Shown here in pieces: positions 1 to 6,275 of a stretch of 8,565 nt of DNA. The notes beneath the pieces were generated by a model that was not told the DNA's origin, searched no databases, and saw only the letters and a list, made by a program, of their open reading frames with translations. A program made the position numbers and the translations under genes. The DNA lies in contig CAJMPE010000079.1 of NCBI GenBank assembly GCA_905215275.1, positions 1 through 8,565 of the forward strand. The letters are read 5' to 3'. This DNA comes from an uncultured bacterium (lineage in GTDB: Bacteria > Actinomycetota > Coriobacteriia > Coriobacteriales > Coriobacteriaceae). Positions within the stretch are counted from its first letter, which is position 1, and each line of letters begins with the position of its first letter.

Positions 1-911
1 ACGAGGCTTCGGCTCTTGCCTATGTGCGCGAGCAGGGCGCCCCACTGGTCGTGAAGGCTGACGGCCTGGCTGCAGGCAAGGGCGTTATCGTGGCGACTGA
101 GCTCGAGCAGGCCGAGGAGGCCGTGCGTGAGTGCTTTGGCGGCACCTTTGGCGATGCCGGCAACACCGTTGTCATTGAGGAAATGCTGGTTGGCCCCGAG
201 TGCTCGCTGCTGGCCTTTACCGACGGCAAGACCGTGCGTCCTATGGCCACCTCGCAGGATCACAAGCGTGCACTCGAGGGCGACCTTGGCCCCAACACCG
301 GCGGCATGGGCGTCTACAGCCCGGTGCCCATCGTGACCGACGAGGAGCACGCCACCATGGTGAAGGTCATGGAGCAGACCGTGGCCGAGCTCGCCGCCGA
401 GGGCATCGACTACCGCGGCTGCCTGTACGGCGGCTTTATGCTTACCCCCGCCGGCCCCAAGGTGCTGGAGTTCAACGCCCGCTTTGGTGACCCTGAGACG
501 CAGGTCGTGCTGCCGCGCCTCAAGAACGACCTGGTCGAGGTCATGCTGGCTTGTGCCAACTGTGAGCTCGATCAGATTGAACTCGACTGGCGTGACGAGT
601 GGGCTGTGGCTGTTGTCCTGACGAGTGCGGGCTACCCCGGCAGCTACGAGAAGGGCAAAGTCATCACCGGCATCGCCGACGCCGAGGCCATGGAGAACGT
701 GACCGTGTACCATGCCGGCACCGCCGTGGTGGACGGTCAGCTCGTGACCAACGGTGGCCGAGTGCTTGCCGTGACCGCGCTGGGCGACACGTTCGAGAAC
801 GCTCGCAACCTTGCCTACGAGGCCTGTGAAAAGATTGATTTTGAGGGCAAGACCTTGCGTCATGACATCGGTCTGCGCGCGCTGCGTGGCCGCGACGCCT
901 GGGATGCCTAA
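1..911 (+). CDS. purD: Phosphoribosylamine-glycine ligase (GAR synthetase), 5'-truncated by window edge
   Basis: PurD joins glycine to 5-phosphoribosylamine using ATP, giving glycinamide ribonucleotide, the second step of de novo purine synthesis in the cytoplasm. The open frame enters at the window edge (codons from base 3) and ends at TAA 909-911, giving about 302 residues. The family is usually 420-430 residues, so roughly the first 120 are outside the window. Seen in order: the ATP-grasp loop KADGLAAGKG near the start, EEMLVGPECS, the glycine-rich LGPNTGGMGVYSP, and the metal/ATP-binding LEFNARFGDPETQ. The C-terminal PurD domain has NGGRVLAVTALG and ends in DIGLRAL. No frame break is visible. 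The GTG at base 24 is an internal valine codon, not a start. The Nudix gene follows after a 21-base gap, so the two are probably co-transcribed. Family assignment is very secure. Confidence 0.97.
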   Translation, partial: EASALAYVREQGAPLVVKADGLAAGKGVIVATELEQAEEAVRECFGGTFGDAGNTVVIEEMLVGPECSLLAFTDGKTVRPMATSQDHKRALEGDLGPNTGGMGVYSPVPIVTDEEHATMVKVMEQTVAELAAEGIDYRGCLYGGFMLTPAGPKVLEFNARFGDPETQVVLPRLKNDLVEVMLACANCELDQIELDWRDEWAVAVVLTSAGYPGSYEKGKVITGIADAEAMENVTVYHAGTAVVDGQLVTNGGRVLAVTALGDTFENARNLAYEACEKIDFEGKTLRHDIGLRALRGRDAWDA

Positions 912-916
912 AGTCC

Positions 917-923
917 GAGAGGG
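917..923 (+). promoter_or_regulatory. Shine-Dalgarno site that decides the Nudix start
   Basis: GAGAGGG ends directly against the ATG at 924 (zero spacing) but lies nine bases before the in-frame ATG at 933. Normal spacing therefore favours 933 as the start of the Nudix gene, three codons downstream of the longest open frame. Confidence 0.6.
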
Positions 924-932
924 ATGAGACGG

Positions 933-1628
933 ATGGACGAGAAGAACGAAGAGCTCGTGGATGCGCAGATCGTCGAAGAGGACAGCCGCATGTATGGGCA
1001 CGCCGAGGGCGAGCCTGGTGGCGAGGTCGCTGACGAGCCGGCGCTGGTGCTGGGCGACGACGACCCGCACGATGCCGAGCTGTACGAGAAGATTCTTTCG
1101 GAGGAGTGCGCCTGGAAGGGCAAGATCCTCGACGTCCACCGTCTTGAGGTTGAGCTGCCCAACGGTCACCGCAGCGCCCGCGATATCGTTCGCCATCCGG
1201 GTGCGGCGGCCGTTGTGGCGCTGACCGAGAGCGACAAGATCGTACTGGTGCGTCAGTACCGCACCGCCATCGACCGCGTGACGGTCGAGATTCCCGCCGG
1301 CAAGCTCGATCCAGGCGAGGACCCGCTCGATTGCGCCAAGCGCGAGCTGCACGAGGAGACGGGCTTTAGGGCTGGTCGCATTCGCTTTTTGACGTCGATT
1401 GTCACGTCCTGCGGCTTCTGTGACGAGATCATTCACATCTATCTGGCCACCAAACTCGAGTTCGATGCACCCAACCCCGATGATGACGAGTTTGTCAACG
1501 TGGATCTGGTGCCGCTGCACGAGCTGATCGACGCCGTGCTCGACGGCAAGATCGAAGATGCCAAGACCGTCGTGGGCGCCTTGGCCTGCGATAGCATCGC
1601 GCACCGCTTGGGCGGAGCCGATCTCTAG
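933..1628 (+). CDS. Nudix hydrolase, ADP-ribose pyrophosphatase type
   Basis: This is a cytoplasmic Nudix enzyme that probably cleaves ADP-ribose (or a related nucleoside diphosphate sugar) to AMP and ribose 5-phosphate. The full Nudix box GX5EX7REUXEEXGU is present at residues 123-145 (GKLDPGE ... RELHEETGF), with metal ligands E138, E141 and E142. Upstream, VLVRQYR and VEIPAGKLDPGE are typical of the ADP-ribose pyrophosphatase (NudF-like) subgroup. Downstream, GFCDEIIHIYLA resembles that subgroup's substrate loop. Counted from ATG 933 the protein has 231 residues; ATG 924 would add three. The first ~58 residues precede the conserved fold and are strikingly acidic (about 21 Asp/Glu), an extension most relatives lack. 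The gene starts 21 bases after purD, suggesting one transcript. The Nudix fold is certain; the exact substrate is inferred. Confidence 0.93.
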   Translation: MDEKNEELVDAQIVEEDSRMYGHAEGEPGGEVADEPALVLGDDDPHDAELYEKILSEECAWKGKILDVHRLEVELPNGHRSARDIVRHPGAAAVVALTESDKIVLVRQYRTAIDRVTVEIPAGKLDPGEDPLDCAKRELHEETGFRAGRIRFLTSIVTSCGFCDEIIHIYLATKLEFDAPNPDDDEFVNVDLVPLHELIDAVLDGKIEDAKTVVGALACDSIAHRLGGADL

Positions 1629-1656
1629 GTTACGCGGTTTTACCAAACCGCGTAAC
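1629..1656 (+). repeat. Perfect 12-bp inverted repeat directly after the Nudix stop
   Basis: The arms GTTACGCGGTTT (1629-1640) and AAACCGCGTAAC (1645-1656) are perfectly complementary around a four-base TACC loop. The hairpin starts at the base after the Nudix TAG. No T-run follows (the next bases are AGGTCG), so it is not a standard intrinsic terminator. It could stabilise the 3' end of the purD-Nudix mRNA, act in factor-dependent termination, or belong to the repeat element just downstream. Confidence 0.75.
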
Positions 1657-1669
1657 AGGTCGACGCTGC

Positions 1670-1767
1670 AAACGCCCCTAAGCGGCAATCTGCCTTTCAA
1701 TCGTCGCTCGCGTACCGAAGTACGCGTCGCTCCTCTTTCAAGGCACCTTGCTCGCTTAGGGACGTTT
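1670..1767. repeat. 98-bp imperfect palindrome of nested inverted repeats
   Basis: The outer arms AAACGCCCCTAAGCG (1670-1684) and CGCTTAGGGACGTTT (1753-1767) match in 14 of 15 pairs. Moving inwards, GCAA (1685-1688) pairs with TTGC (1748-1751), and TGCCTT (1691-1696) pairs with AAGGCA (1740-1745). At the centre CGCGTAC (1709-1715) pairs with GTACGCG (1720-1726) around a CGAA loop. The whole can fold as one long bulged hairpin on either strand. No coding sense is apparent. The size and symmetry resemble small interspersed palindromic repeats (REP/MITE-like), but whether it is multicopy cannot be seen from one window. It lies between the Nudix stop and the ABC transporter gene. Confidence 0.7.
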
Positions 1768-1770
1768 TCG

Positions 1771-1783
1771 CTGACGTTGTCAG
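1771..1783. repeat. Short inverted repeat CTGAC-GTT-GTCAG
   Basis: A perfect 5-bp inverted repeat with a three-base loop sits four bases after the 98-bp palindrome. It may be part of that element or chance. The remaining stretch up to the transporter start (1784-1875) is more AT-rich and should hold the transporter's promoter, but I cannot identify a convincing -35/-10 pair in it. Confidence 0.35.
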
Positions 1784-1875
1784 AACATCGGCGTTATGCT
1801 TGTTGGAATGCTTTATTTTCAGCCCGACCGGTTCAAACGGATTTCTCACGCTATTTATTTCTCTCCGAGGACTGC

Positions 1876-3648
1876 ATGTTTAAGAGGTTTCTTTCGTATT
1901 ACAAGCCCCAGATGGGGCTTTTTGTTGCCGATACTGTTTGTGCTCTGGTGCTTGCCGCCATTGACCTGGCGTTTCCCATTATCCTGCGCAATCTGACCGG
2001 TGGGCTCTTTACCCAGGGTCAGGCTGCTATTATGCAGGCGCTCGGTATGATCGCGGTTGGCCTGGTACTGATGTATGCCATCCGTTGCGCCTGTCGCTAC
2101 TTTGTGAGTTACTGGGGCCACGTGATGGGCGCGCGCATGGAGTCCAAGATGCGCGAGGACCTGTTCGATCAGTACGAGCGCTTTAGCTTTGCGTACTTCG
2201 ATCGCAACAGTTCGGGTGACATGATGAGCCGCGTGGTCAACGACCTGTTCGATATCTGCGAGGCGGCACACCATGTGCCCGAGTGGATTATCATCTGCGG
2301 CATCGAGATCGTCGGCTCGTTTGTGATCCTCTTTGCTATCGCCCCGGTGCTGGCGCTTGCCATGGCCGTGGTGACTGCGGTGTTTGCGGTCATCATGTTT
2401 TGGCAGAACATGCGCATGCGCGAGGTCTTTAGCGACAACCGCAAAAAGATCAGCGGTATTAATGCTCAGCTACAAGATTCGCTGGCAGGTATGCGCGTGG
2501 TCAAGAGTTTTGCGAACGAGGAGGCTGAGCGCTCCAAGTTCCGCGCCTCCAACGACCGCTATCTTTCGTCCAAGGAGAATATGTATCACGCCATGGGCGT
2601 CTACACTGCGACGTATGGCCTGCTCTCGGGTGTGCTGTACGTGATCGTGGTGCTGCTGGGTGGTTGGCTGGTCGCCCAGGGACAGCTGCAGGCGGTCGAT
2701 ATGGCGACCTTTGCGCTCTACATTTCGCTGTTTTGCACCCCGCTCGAGACGCTTGTGAACTCGGCTGAGACGTACCAGAAAGCCATCGCCGGCTTTAAGC
2801 GTATGGACGAGGTACTTTCGACCGCCCCGGATATCCAGGACAAGCCGGATGCCGCGGACCTGCAGGTGACGGCTGGCGCGGTTGAATATCGCGATGTGTG
2901 CTTTAGCTACGAGGATGTTGAGTTGGGCGAGGGCGGTGCCGACGGACGCCCTGTTATCGATCATATGGATCTGTCCATCAAGCCCGGACAGACCATTGCC
3001 CTGGTTGGCCCCTCGGGCGGTGGCAAGTCCACAACGTGTTCGCTGCTGCCGCGCTTTTATGACGTGGCTGCTGGATCCGTCAGCATCGACGGCCAGGACG
3101 TGCGCGACGTGACGCAACAGAGTCTGCGCCGCGCCATTGGCCTGGTGCAGCAGGATGTCTATCTGTTTGACGGTACGATTGGCGAGAACATCGCTTACGG
3201 CAAGCCAGGCGCCACGGCAGAAGAGGTCGCCGAGGCCGCCCGCCGCGCCAATATCGATGCCTTCATTGAGTCGCTGCCGCAGGGCTACGACACGGTCGTG
3301 GGCGAGCGCGGCAGCCGTCTTTCGGGCGGCCAGAAGCAGCGCGTAGCCATTGCGCGCGTGTTTCTCAAGAACCCCAAGATTCTGATCCTGGACGAGGCGA
3401 CGAGCGCCTTGGATAACGAGAGCGAGGAGGCGGTGCAGGAGTCGCTCGAGCGCCTGGCGCGCGGTCGCACCACGATCATCATCGCCCACCGTCTTTCGAC
3501 CATTAAACATGCCGACGAGATTGCGACCGTCGAGCATGGTCGCGTTGTGGAACGTGGTACGCATGAGCAGCTTCTCGCCCGTGGCGGCACCTATGCCCGT
3601 TACTATCGAATGCAGTTCGAAGGTGCGCGTGCGCACGAGCTCGACTGA
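1876..3648 (+). CDS. ABC exporter half-transporter (fused membrane and ATPase domains)
   Basis: This 590-residue protein has the standard type IV exporter layout: an N-terminal six-helix membrane domain (about residues 12-295) and a C-terminal ATPase. Visible motifs are Walker A GPSGGGKST (378-386), Q-loop LVQQD (423-427), signature LSGGQ (482-486), Walker B ILILDE (502-507), D-loop SALD (510-513) and switch histidine H538 in AHRLS. All catalytic residues are intact. A single half-transporter with no partner gene nearby suggests a homodimer in the cytoplasmic membrane exporting lipid, drug or peptide; the substrate cannot be told. ATG 1876 is chosen because CGAGGA (1866-1871) lies just upstream and MFKRFLSYYKPQ is a typical exporter N-terminus. 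The frame is open back to 1558, but that part overlaps the Nudix gene and the palindromic spacer. The next gene starts 19 bases downstream, so the two are probably one operon. Confidence 0.94.
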   Translation: MFKRFLSYYKPQMGLFVADTVCALVLAAIDLAFPIILRNLTGGLFTQGQAAIMQALGMIAVGLVLMYAIRCACRYFVSYWGHVMGARMESKMREDLFDQYERFSFAYFDRNSSGDMMSRVVNDLFDICEAAHHVPEWIIICGIEIVGSFVILFAIAPVLALAMAVVTAVFAVIMFWQNMRMREVFSDNRKKISGINAQLQDSLAGMRVVKSFANEEAERSKFRASNDRYLSSKENMYHAMGVYTATYGLLSGVLYVIVVLLGGWLVAQGQLQAVDMATFALYISLFCTPLETLVNSAETYQKAIAGFKRMDEVLSTAPDIQDKPDAADLQVTAGAVEYRDVCFSYEDVELGEGGADGRPVIDHMDLSIKPGQTIALVGPSGGGKSTTCSLLPRFYDVAAGSVSIDGQDVRDVTQQSLRRAIGLVQQDVYLFDGTIGENIAYGKPGATAEEVAEAARRANIDAFIESLPQGYDTVVGERGSRLSGGQKQRVAIARVFLKNPKILILDEATSALDNESEEAVQESLERLARGRTTIIIAHRLSTIKHADEIATVEHGRVVERGTHEQLLARGGTYARYYRMQFEGARAHELD

Positions 3649-3667
3649 TTGATATGACAGGAAGTAT

Positions 3668-4627
3668 ATGGCTGAGAAGAACCCTTTGACTCCGGAAGAA
3701 GTGACGGAGTTATTCTCCGAGATCGACGCATCCGGCGTTTTGGATCCGACGCTTGCCAAAAAGCGCACCGAGCGCATGCGCGAAAAAGAGGCTGCTGCCA
3801 AGCGCGGTGACAAGGCGGCGCTGGCGCAGCTTCGCAGCGAAGATCGCGCAAGCCAGACAAAGCAGATTGACCCGCTGTCCGAGGACGACCCTTCGGGCTC
3901 GCAGGTGAGCCATACCATTACGAAGACCGCCATGGCTGTGGTCATCGGCATCCTTGTGCTGATCGTGGGCATGCAGATCGGCTACGGCGTGATGCGCCGC
4001 CTGAACACTGCCAACCTGTCCGAGAGTGTTTCGGTGGATACCGTTTCCACGGCACTGAAGGGCGGCCTTGAGTGGGGTAACGGCTTTACGCAGTTCCCGC
4101 TCGACTTTAGCGTCGACGAGGCGGACGAGCGCACAGGTACGGTCGAGGTAACGGTGTTGGACACATCGTCTGCCAACGAGCTCGAGCTGCTGTCCAACGG
4201 GCAGATTCAGGCTGCGGCACTTGCGACCAACGCGTTGCTCAACGATAAGATCGACCGCGTGGTGTACAACGTGCATGCCTATATCGATGAGGACAGCAAT
4301 ATCCAGCATGATTCCTTCTTTGGTATGTTCCCCGCGAGGGGTCATCAGAGCGCCATTCTGACGTTCGTGTGGACCAAGAGCTCGTCAAATGCCACGAGCA
4401 TCGACTGGAAGATGCGTATCGTGAGCATGGACGACACGATTGCCGAGCGCATTCAAAAGCAGGTGAACTCGGTGTCGTCGCTGATTGAGGACCCGTCGGT
4501 GAGCCAGACCAAGATTGACGAGGAAAAGGCCGAACGTGACCTGGAGCATCGTCTGCATGGCCGTGAGATTTTCCGCGGCGGCAAGCCCGATCGCACGCCG
4601 TCCGATCTGCTGGAGCAGGATAAATAA
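3668..4627 (+). CDS. Single-pass membrane protein of unknown function
   Basis: I do not recognise this 319-residue protein. It has a charged, Lys/Glu-rich cytoplasmic N-terminus (residues 1-84, with a probable helical stretch around 28-60) and one clear transmembrane segment at about 85-108 (AMAVVIGILVLIVGMQIGYG). A ~210-residue domain follows that should lie outside the membrane. That part has alternating hydrophobic stretches (GTVEVTVLDT, DRVVYNVHAYID, SAILTFVW, IDWKMRIVSMDD) suggesting a beta-rich fold, then a charged helical tail. No cleavable signal peptide, lipobox or enzymatic motif is seen. AGGAAG (3659-3664) precedes ATG 3668. The gene begins 19 bases after the ABC transporter and ends just before a strong terminator, so it is probably co-transcribed and may assist or accompany the transporter; that link is inference from position only. 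Confidence 0.85.
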   Translation: MAEKNPLTPEEVTELFSEIDASGVLDPTLAKKRTERMREKEAAAKRGDKAALAQLRSEDRASQTKQIDPLSEDDPSGSQVSHTITKTAMAVVIGILVLIVGMQIGYGVMRRLNTANLSESVSVDTVSTALKGGLEWGNGFTQFPLDFSVDEADERTGTVEVTVLDTSSANELELLSNGQIQAAALATNALLNDKIDRVVYNVHAYIDEDSNIQHDSFFGMFPARGHQSAILTFVWTKSSSNATSIDWKMRIVSMDDTIAERIQKQVNSVSSLIEDPSVSQTKIDEEKAERDLEHRLHGREIFRGGKPDRTPSDLLEQDK

Positions 4628-4633
4628 GACGCC

Positions 4634-4674
4634 ATCATCCCGCGTGAGTTACAAGCCCACGCGGGATGATTTTT
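4634..4674 (+). terminator. Intrinsic (Rho-independent) terminator
   Basis: ATCATCCCGCGTG (4634-4646) and CACGCGGGATGAT (4658-4670) form a perfect 13-bp stem with an 11-base loop, followed by TTTTT (4670-4674). It lies seven bases after the stop of the membrane-protein gene and ends the ABC transporter unit, separating it from carAB. Confidence 0.93.
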
Positions 4675-4696
4675 AATCCCCGTCCTAGAAAAATCA

Positions 4697-4724
4697 TTAT
4701 GCATAGAAAGTCATAATTATCATT
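4697..4724. promoter_or_regulatory. AT-rich palindromic region upstream of carA, possible operator
   Basis: Within an unusually AT-rich stretch (about 4685-4748), TTATG (4697-4701) and CATAA (4712-4716) form an inverted repeat, and ATAATTAT (4713-4720) is itself palindromic. Bases 4709-4724 loosely resemble an ArgR box with shortened arms. Since CarAB also feeds arginine synthesis, ArgR control would make sense, but the match is poor and the region could simply be an AT-rich promoter-upstream element. Confidence 0.25.
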
Positions 4725-4747
4725 TCGTAAACATTTCGATGAAATTA

Positions 4748-4776
4748 ACGCCATGGCGCATACTTGCGGTTAAAAT
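4748..4776 (+). promoter_or_regulatory. Candidate carA promoter with TAAAAT -10 box
   Basis: TAAAAT (4771-4776) matches the -10 consensus at five of six bases. Seventeen bases upstream, ACGCCA (4748-4753) matches the -35 consensus at only three. Transcription would start near 4783, giving a leader of about 50 bases that holds the PyrR-type hairpin. The weak -35 makes this tentative. Confidence 0.35.
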
Positions 4777-4784
4777 ACCGCAAG
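4763..4784. repeat. Perfect 8-bp inverted repeat bracketing the candidate -10 box
   Basis: CTTGCGGT (4763-4770) and ACCGCAAG (4777-4784) are exact reverse complements around a six-base TAAAAT centre. If the promoter call is right, the repeat is largely untranscribed and looks like a repressor operator over the -10 box. If transcription starts further upstream, it would be an RNA hairpin in the carA leader. No known regulator's site is recognised. Confidence 0.6.
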
Positions 4785-4797
4785 GCCTAACTACCAA

Positions 4798-4830
4798 CCT
4801 TTAAGCCGGTCCGGAGAGACCGGGAAGGAG
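4798..4830 (+). promoter_or_regulatory. Putative PyrR-binding RNA hairpin overlapping the carA ribosome binding site
   Basis: CCGGTC (4806-4811) and GACCGG (4818-4823) form a six-pair stem closed by the hexaloop CGGAGA (4812-4817). Read as RNA, GGUCCGGAGAGACC fits the PyrR-binding consensus as I recall it, ARUCCNGNGAGGYU. The three deviations keep base pairing (A-U becomes G-C, U-G becomes U-A). Below the stem, a 5' bulge UAAG (4802-4805) and a lower stem CCUU/AAGG (4798-4801 with 4825-4828) reproduce the known architecture. The lower stem sequesters the carA Shine-Dalgarno AAGGAG (4825-4830), four bases before ATG 4835. PyrR with UMP bound here should block carA translation, as described for PyrR in Mycobacterium smegmatis. 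No antiterminator/terminator pair is visible. The pyrR gene itself is not in this window. Confidence 0.8.
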
Positions 4831-4834
4831 AATT

Positions 4835-6274
4835 ATGGCGAACAACCATACTGCGGGCACTGCTGCCCGCACCTTCGCGCCCAGCGAGCTTTGCCAGCGC
4901 ATGCTGGCCAAAACCAGCAAGGGCACCTGCGGTCCCTGCATCCTGTACCTTGAGGATGGGACCATTTTTTATGGCCGTGCATGCGGTGCCGAGGGTACCG
5001 CGACCGGCGAGGTCTGCTTCAACACCTCGCTTGAGGGCTACTTTGAGGTCATGACCGACCCGAGCTATGCCGGCCAAATCGTAACCATGACCTATCCGCA
5101 GATCGGCAACTACGGTATCGACGAGACCGACGTCCAATCGGCCTTCCCCGGTGATACCGCTCGCCCTGCGAGCGCTCCTGCCATGCGCGGCATGATCGTC
5201 CGCGACATGTGCGCCACGCCTTCCAACTGGCGCTCGGCCGTCAGCGTGCCGGAGTACCTGCGTGCCCACGGCATCGTCGCCATCGAGGGCGTCGACACCC
5301 GGGCCCTGGTGCGCCACCTGCGCGACAACGGCTCCAAGATGGGCATTATCTCGACCGAGATCTTTGACGTCGACGAGCTTGCCGAGCGTCTGGCTGCAGC
5401 GCCGACGCTGGTGGGCGAGAACCTGGTCAAGACCGTGAGCTGCCCTGAGCCCCACGCTTTTGCCGCGTGCGACCTGCCCGCTACGCATGACTTTGCGCTT
5501 GCCACTGCCGCTCCTGCCCGCCACAAAGTGGTCGCCTACGACTGCGGTGTGAAGCGCGGCATTCTGGAGGGGCTGGTCCGCGCCGGCTGCGACCTTACCG
5601 TCGTGCCGTGGGACACGCCCGCGAGTGAGGTGCTCGACATGAATCCCGATGGCGTCTTTTTGTCCAACGGCCCCGGCGACCCCGATGCCGTGGTGGAGAC
5701 CTACGAGCAGGTGCAGCAGCTGATCGGCAAGGTGCCGGTCTTTGGTATTTGTCTTGGTCACCAGATGATCAGCCTGGCCTGCGGCGCCCAGATGGAAAAG
5801 CTTAAGTTCGGTCACCGCGGTGGCAACCAGCCGGTCATGAACCTGGTAAGCCGTCGCGTGGAGATCACCGCGCAAAACCATGGCTTTGGCCTGCTGTTCC
5901 CCAGCTTGGGCAAGCTTGTCTCCGAGCTTTCCGGCGGCGAGACCGAGCATGCGGCCGATGGAGATCTGCGCGTCTGGGTGCGCCGCGGAATCGCGCCGGT
6001 CGTGATGAACGAGCGCTTTGGCCGCATTCGCCTAACACATGTGAACCTCAACGACGGCACCGCCGAGGGCATCCAGCTGCTCGACGCCCCGTGCTTCTCG
6101 GTCCAGTACCACCCCGAGGCCTCGCCTGGCCCCACTGATGCCCACTATCTCTTTACCGCCTTTACGCGACTCATGGACGGCGAGGAGAACTACCTGGACA
6201 TCGACACCGCGAAGGACCGCCTCGCCGGCTGGAATTTCGCCGAGATCGCCGCGATCGAGACCGAGGAGAACTAA
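4835..6274 (+). CDS. carA: Carbamoyl-phosphate synthase small (glutaminase) subunit
   Basis: CarA hydrolyses glutamine and passes ammonia through a tunnel to CarB, which makes carbamoyl phosphate for pyrimidines and arginine. The N-terminal small-subunit domain is clear (LEDGTIFYGRA, GEVCFNTSLEGYFEVMTDPS, GIVAIEGVDTRALVRHLR). The class I glutamine amidotransferase domain has nucleophile C306 in GICLGHQ, FGHRGGNQPV, AQNHGFG and the H426/E428 pair in YHPEASPGP, so the enzyme should be active. At 479 residues it is long; the family is usually 360-390. The excess is a ~32-residue N-terminal extension before GPCILYLEDG and an insertion of about 35-45 residues at roughly 353-396, between AQNHGFG and THVNLNDGTAEG. 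ATG 4835 follows AAGGAG (4825-4830), which lies inside the PyrR-type hairpin. carB starts one base after the stop, so translation is probably coupled. Confidence 0.97.
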   Translation: MANNHTAGTAARTFAPSELCQRMLAKTSKGTCGPCILYLEDGTIFYGRACGAEGTATGEVCFNTSLEGYFEVMTDPSYAGQIVTMTYPQIGNYGIDETDVQSAFPGDTARPASAPAMRGMIVRDMCATPSNWRSAVSVPEYLRAHGIVAIEGVDTRALVRHLRDNGSKMGIISTEIFDVDELAERLAAAPTLVGENLVKTVSCPEPHAFAACDLPATHDFALATAAPARHKVVAYDCGVKRGILEGLVRAGCDLTVVPWDTPASEVLDMNPDGVFLSNGPGDPDAVVETYEQVQQLIGKVPVFGICLGHQMISLACGAQMEKLKFGHRGGNQPVMNLVSRRVEITAQNHGFGLLFPSLGKLVSELSGGETEHAADGDLRVWVRRGIAPVVMNERFGRIRLTHVNLNDGTAEGIQLLDAPCFSVQYHPEASPGPTDAHYLFTAFTRLMDGEENYLDIDTAKDRLAGWNFAEIAAIETEEN

Positions 6275-6275
6275 C

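Noticed and set aside
924..932. ATG 924 as the Nudix start
   Set aside because: The only Shine-Dalgarno (917-923) abuts it with no spacing, while ATG 933 has nine bases. The difference is only three residues.
1629..1656. The hairpin after the Nudix gene as an intrinsic terminator
   Set aside because: There is no T-run after the stem, unlike the clear terminator at 4634-4674.
1670..1767. CRISPR array or tRNA in the Nudix-ABC spacer
   Set aside because: There are no regularly spaced direct repeats and no cloverleaf or T-loop motif; the structure is a single nested palindrome.
1777..1800. TTGTCA (1777-1782) with TATGCT (1795-1800) as a promoter for the ABC transporter
   Set aside because: The spacer is only 12 bases, too short for a sigma-70 type promoter.
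1558..1875. A 106-residue N-terminal extension of the ABC transporter
   Set aside because: The frame is open, but it overlaps the Nudix gene and the palindromic spacer. ATG 1876 has a Shine-Dalgarno and gives the normal exporter length of 590.
2470..3972. A 500-codon open frame on the minus strand opposite the ABC transporter
   Set aside because: It spans the transporter's ATPase motifs and crosses into the next gene; its composition is that of an antisense shadow with no domain signal.
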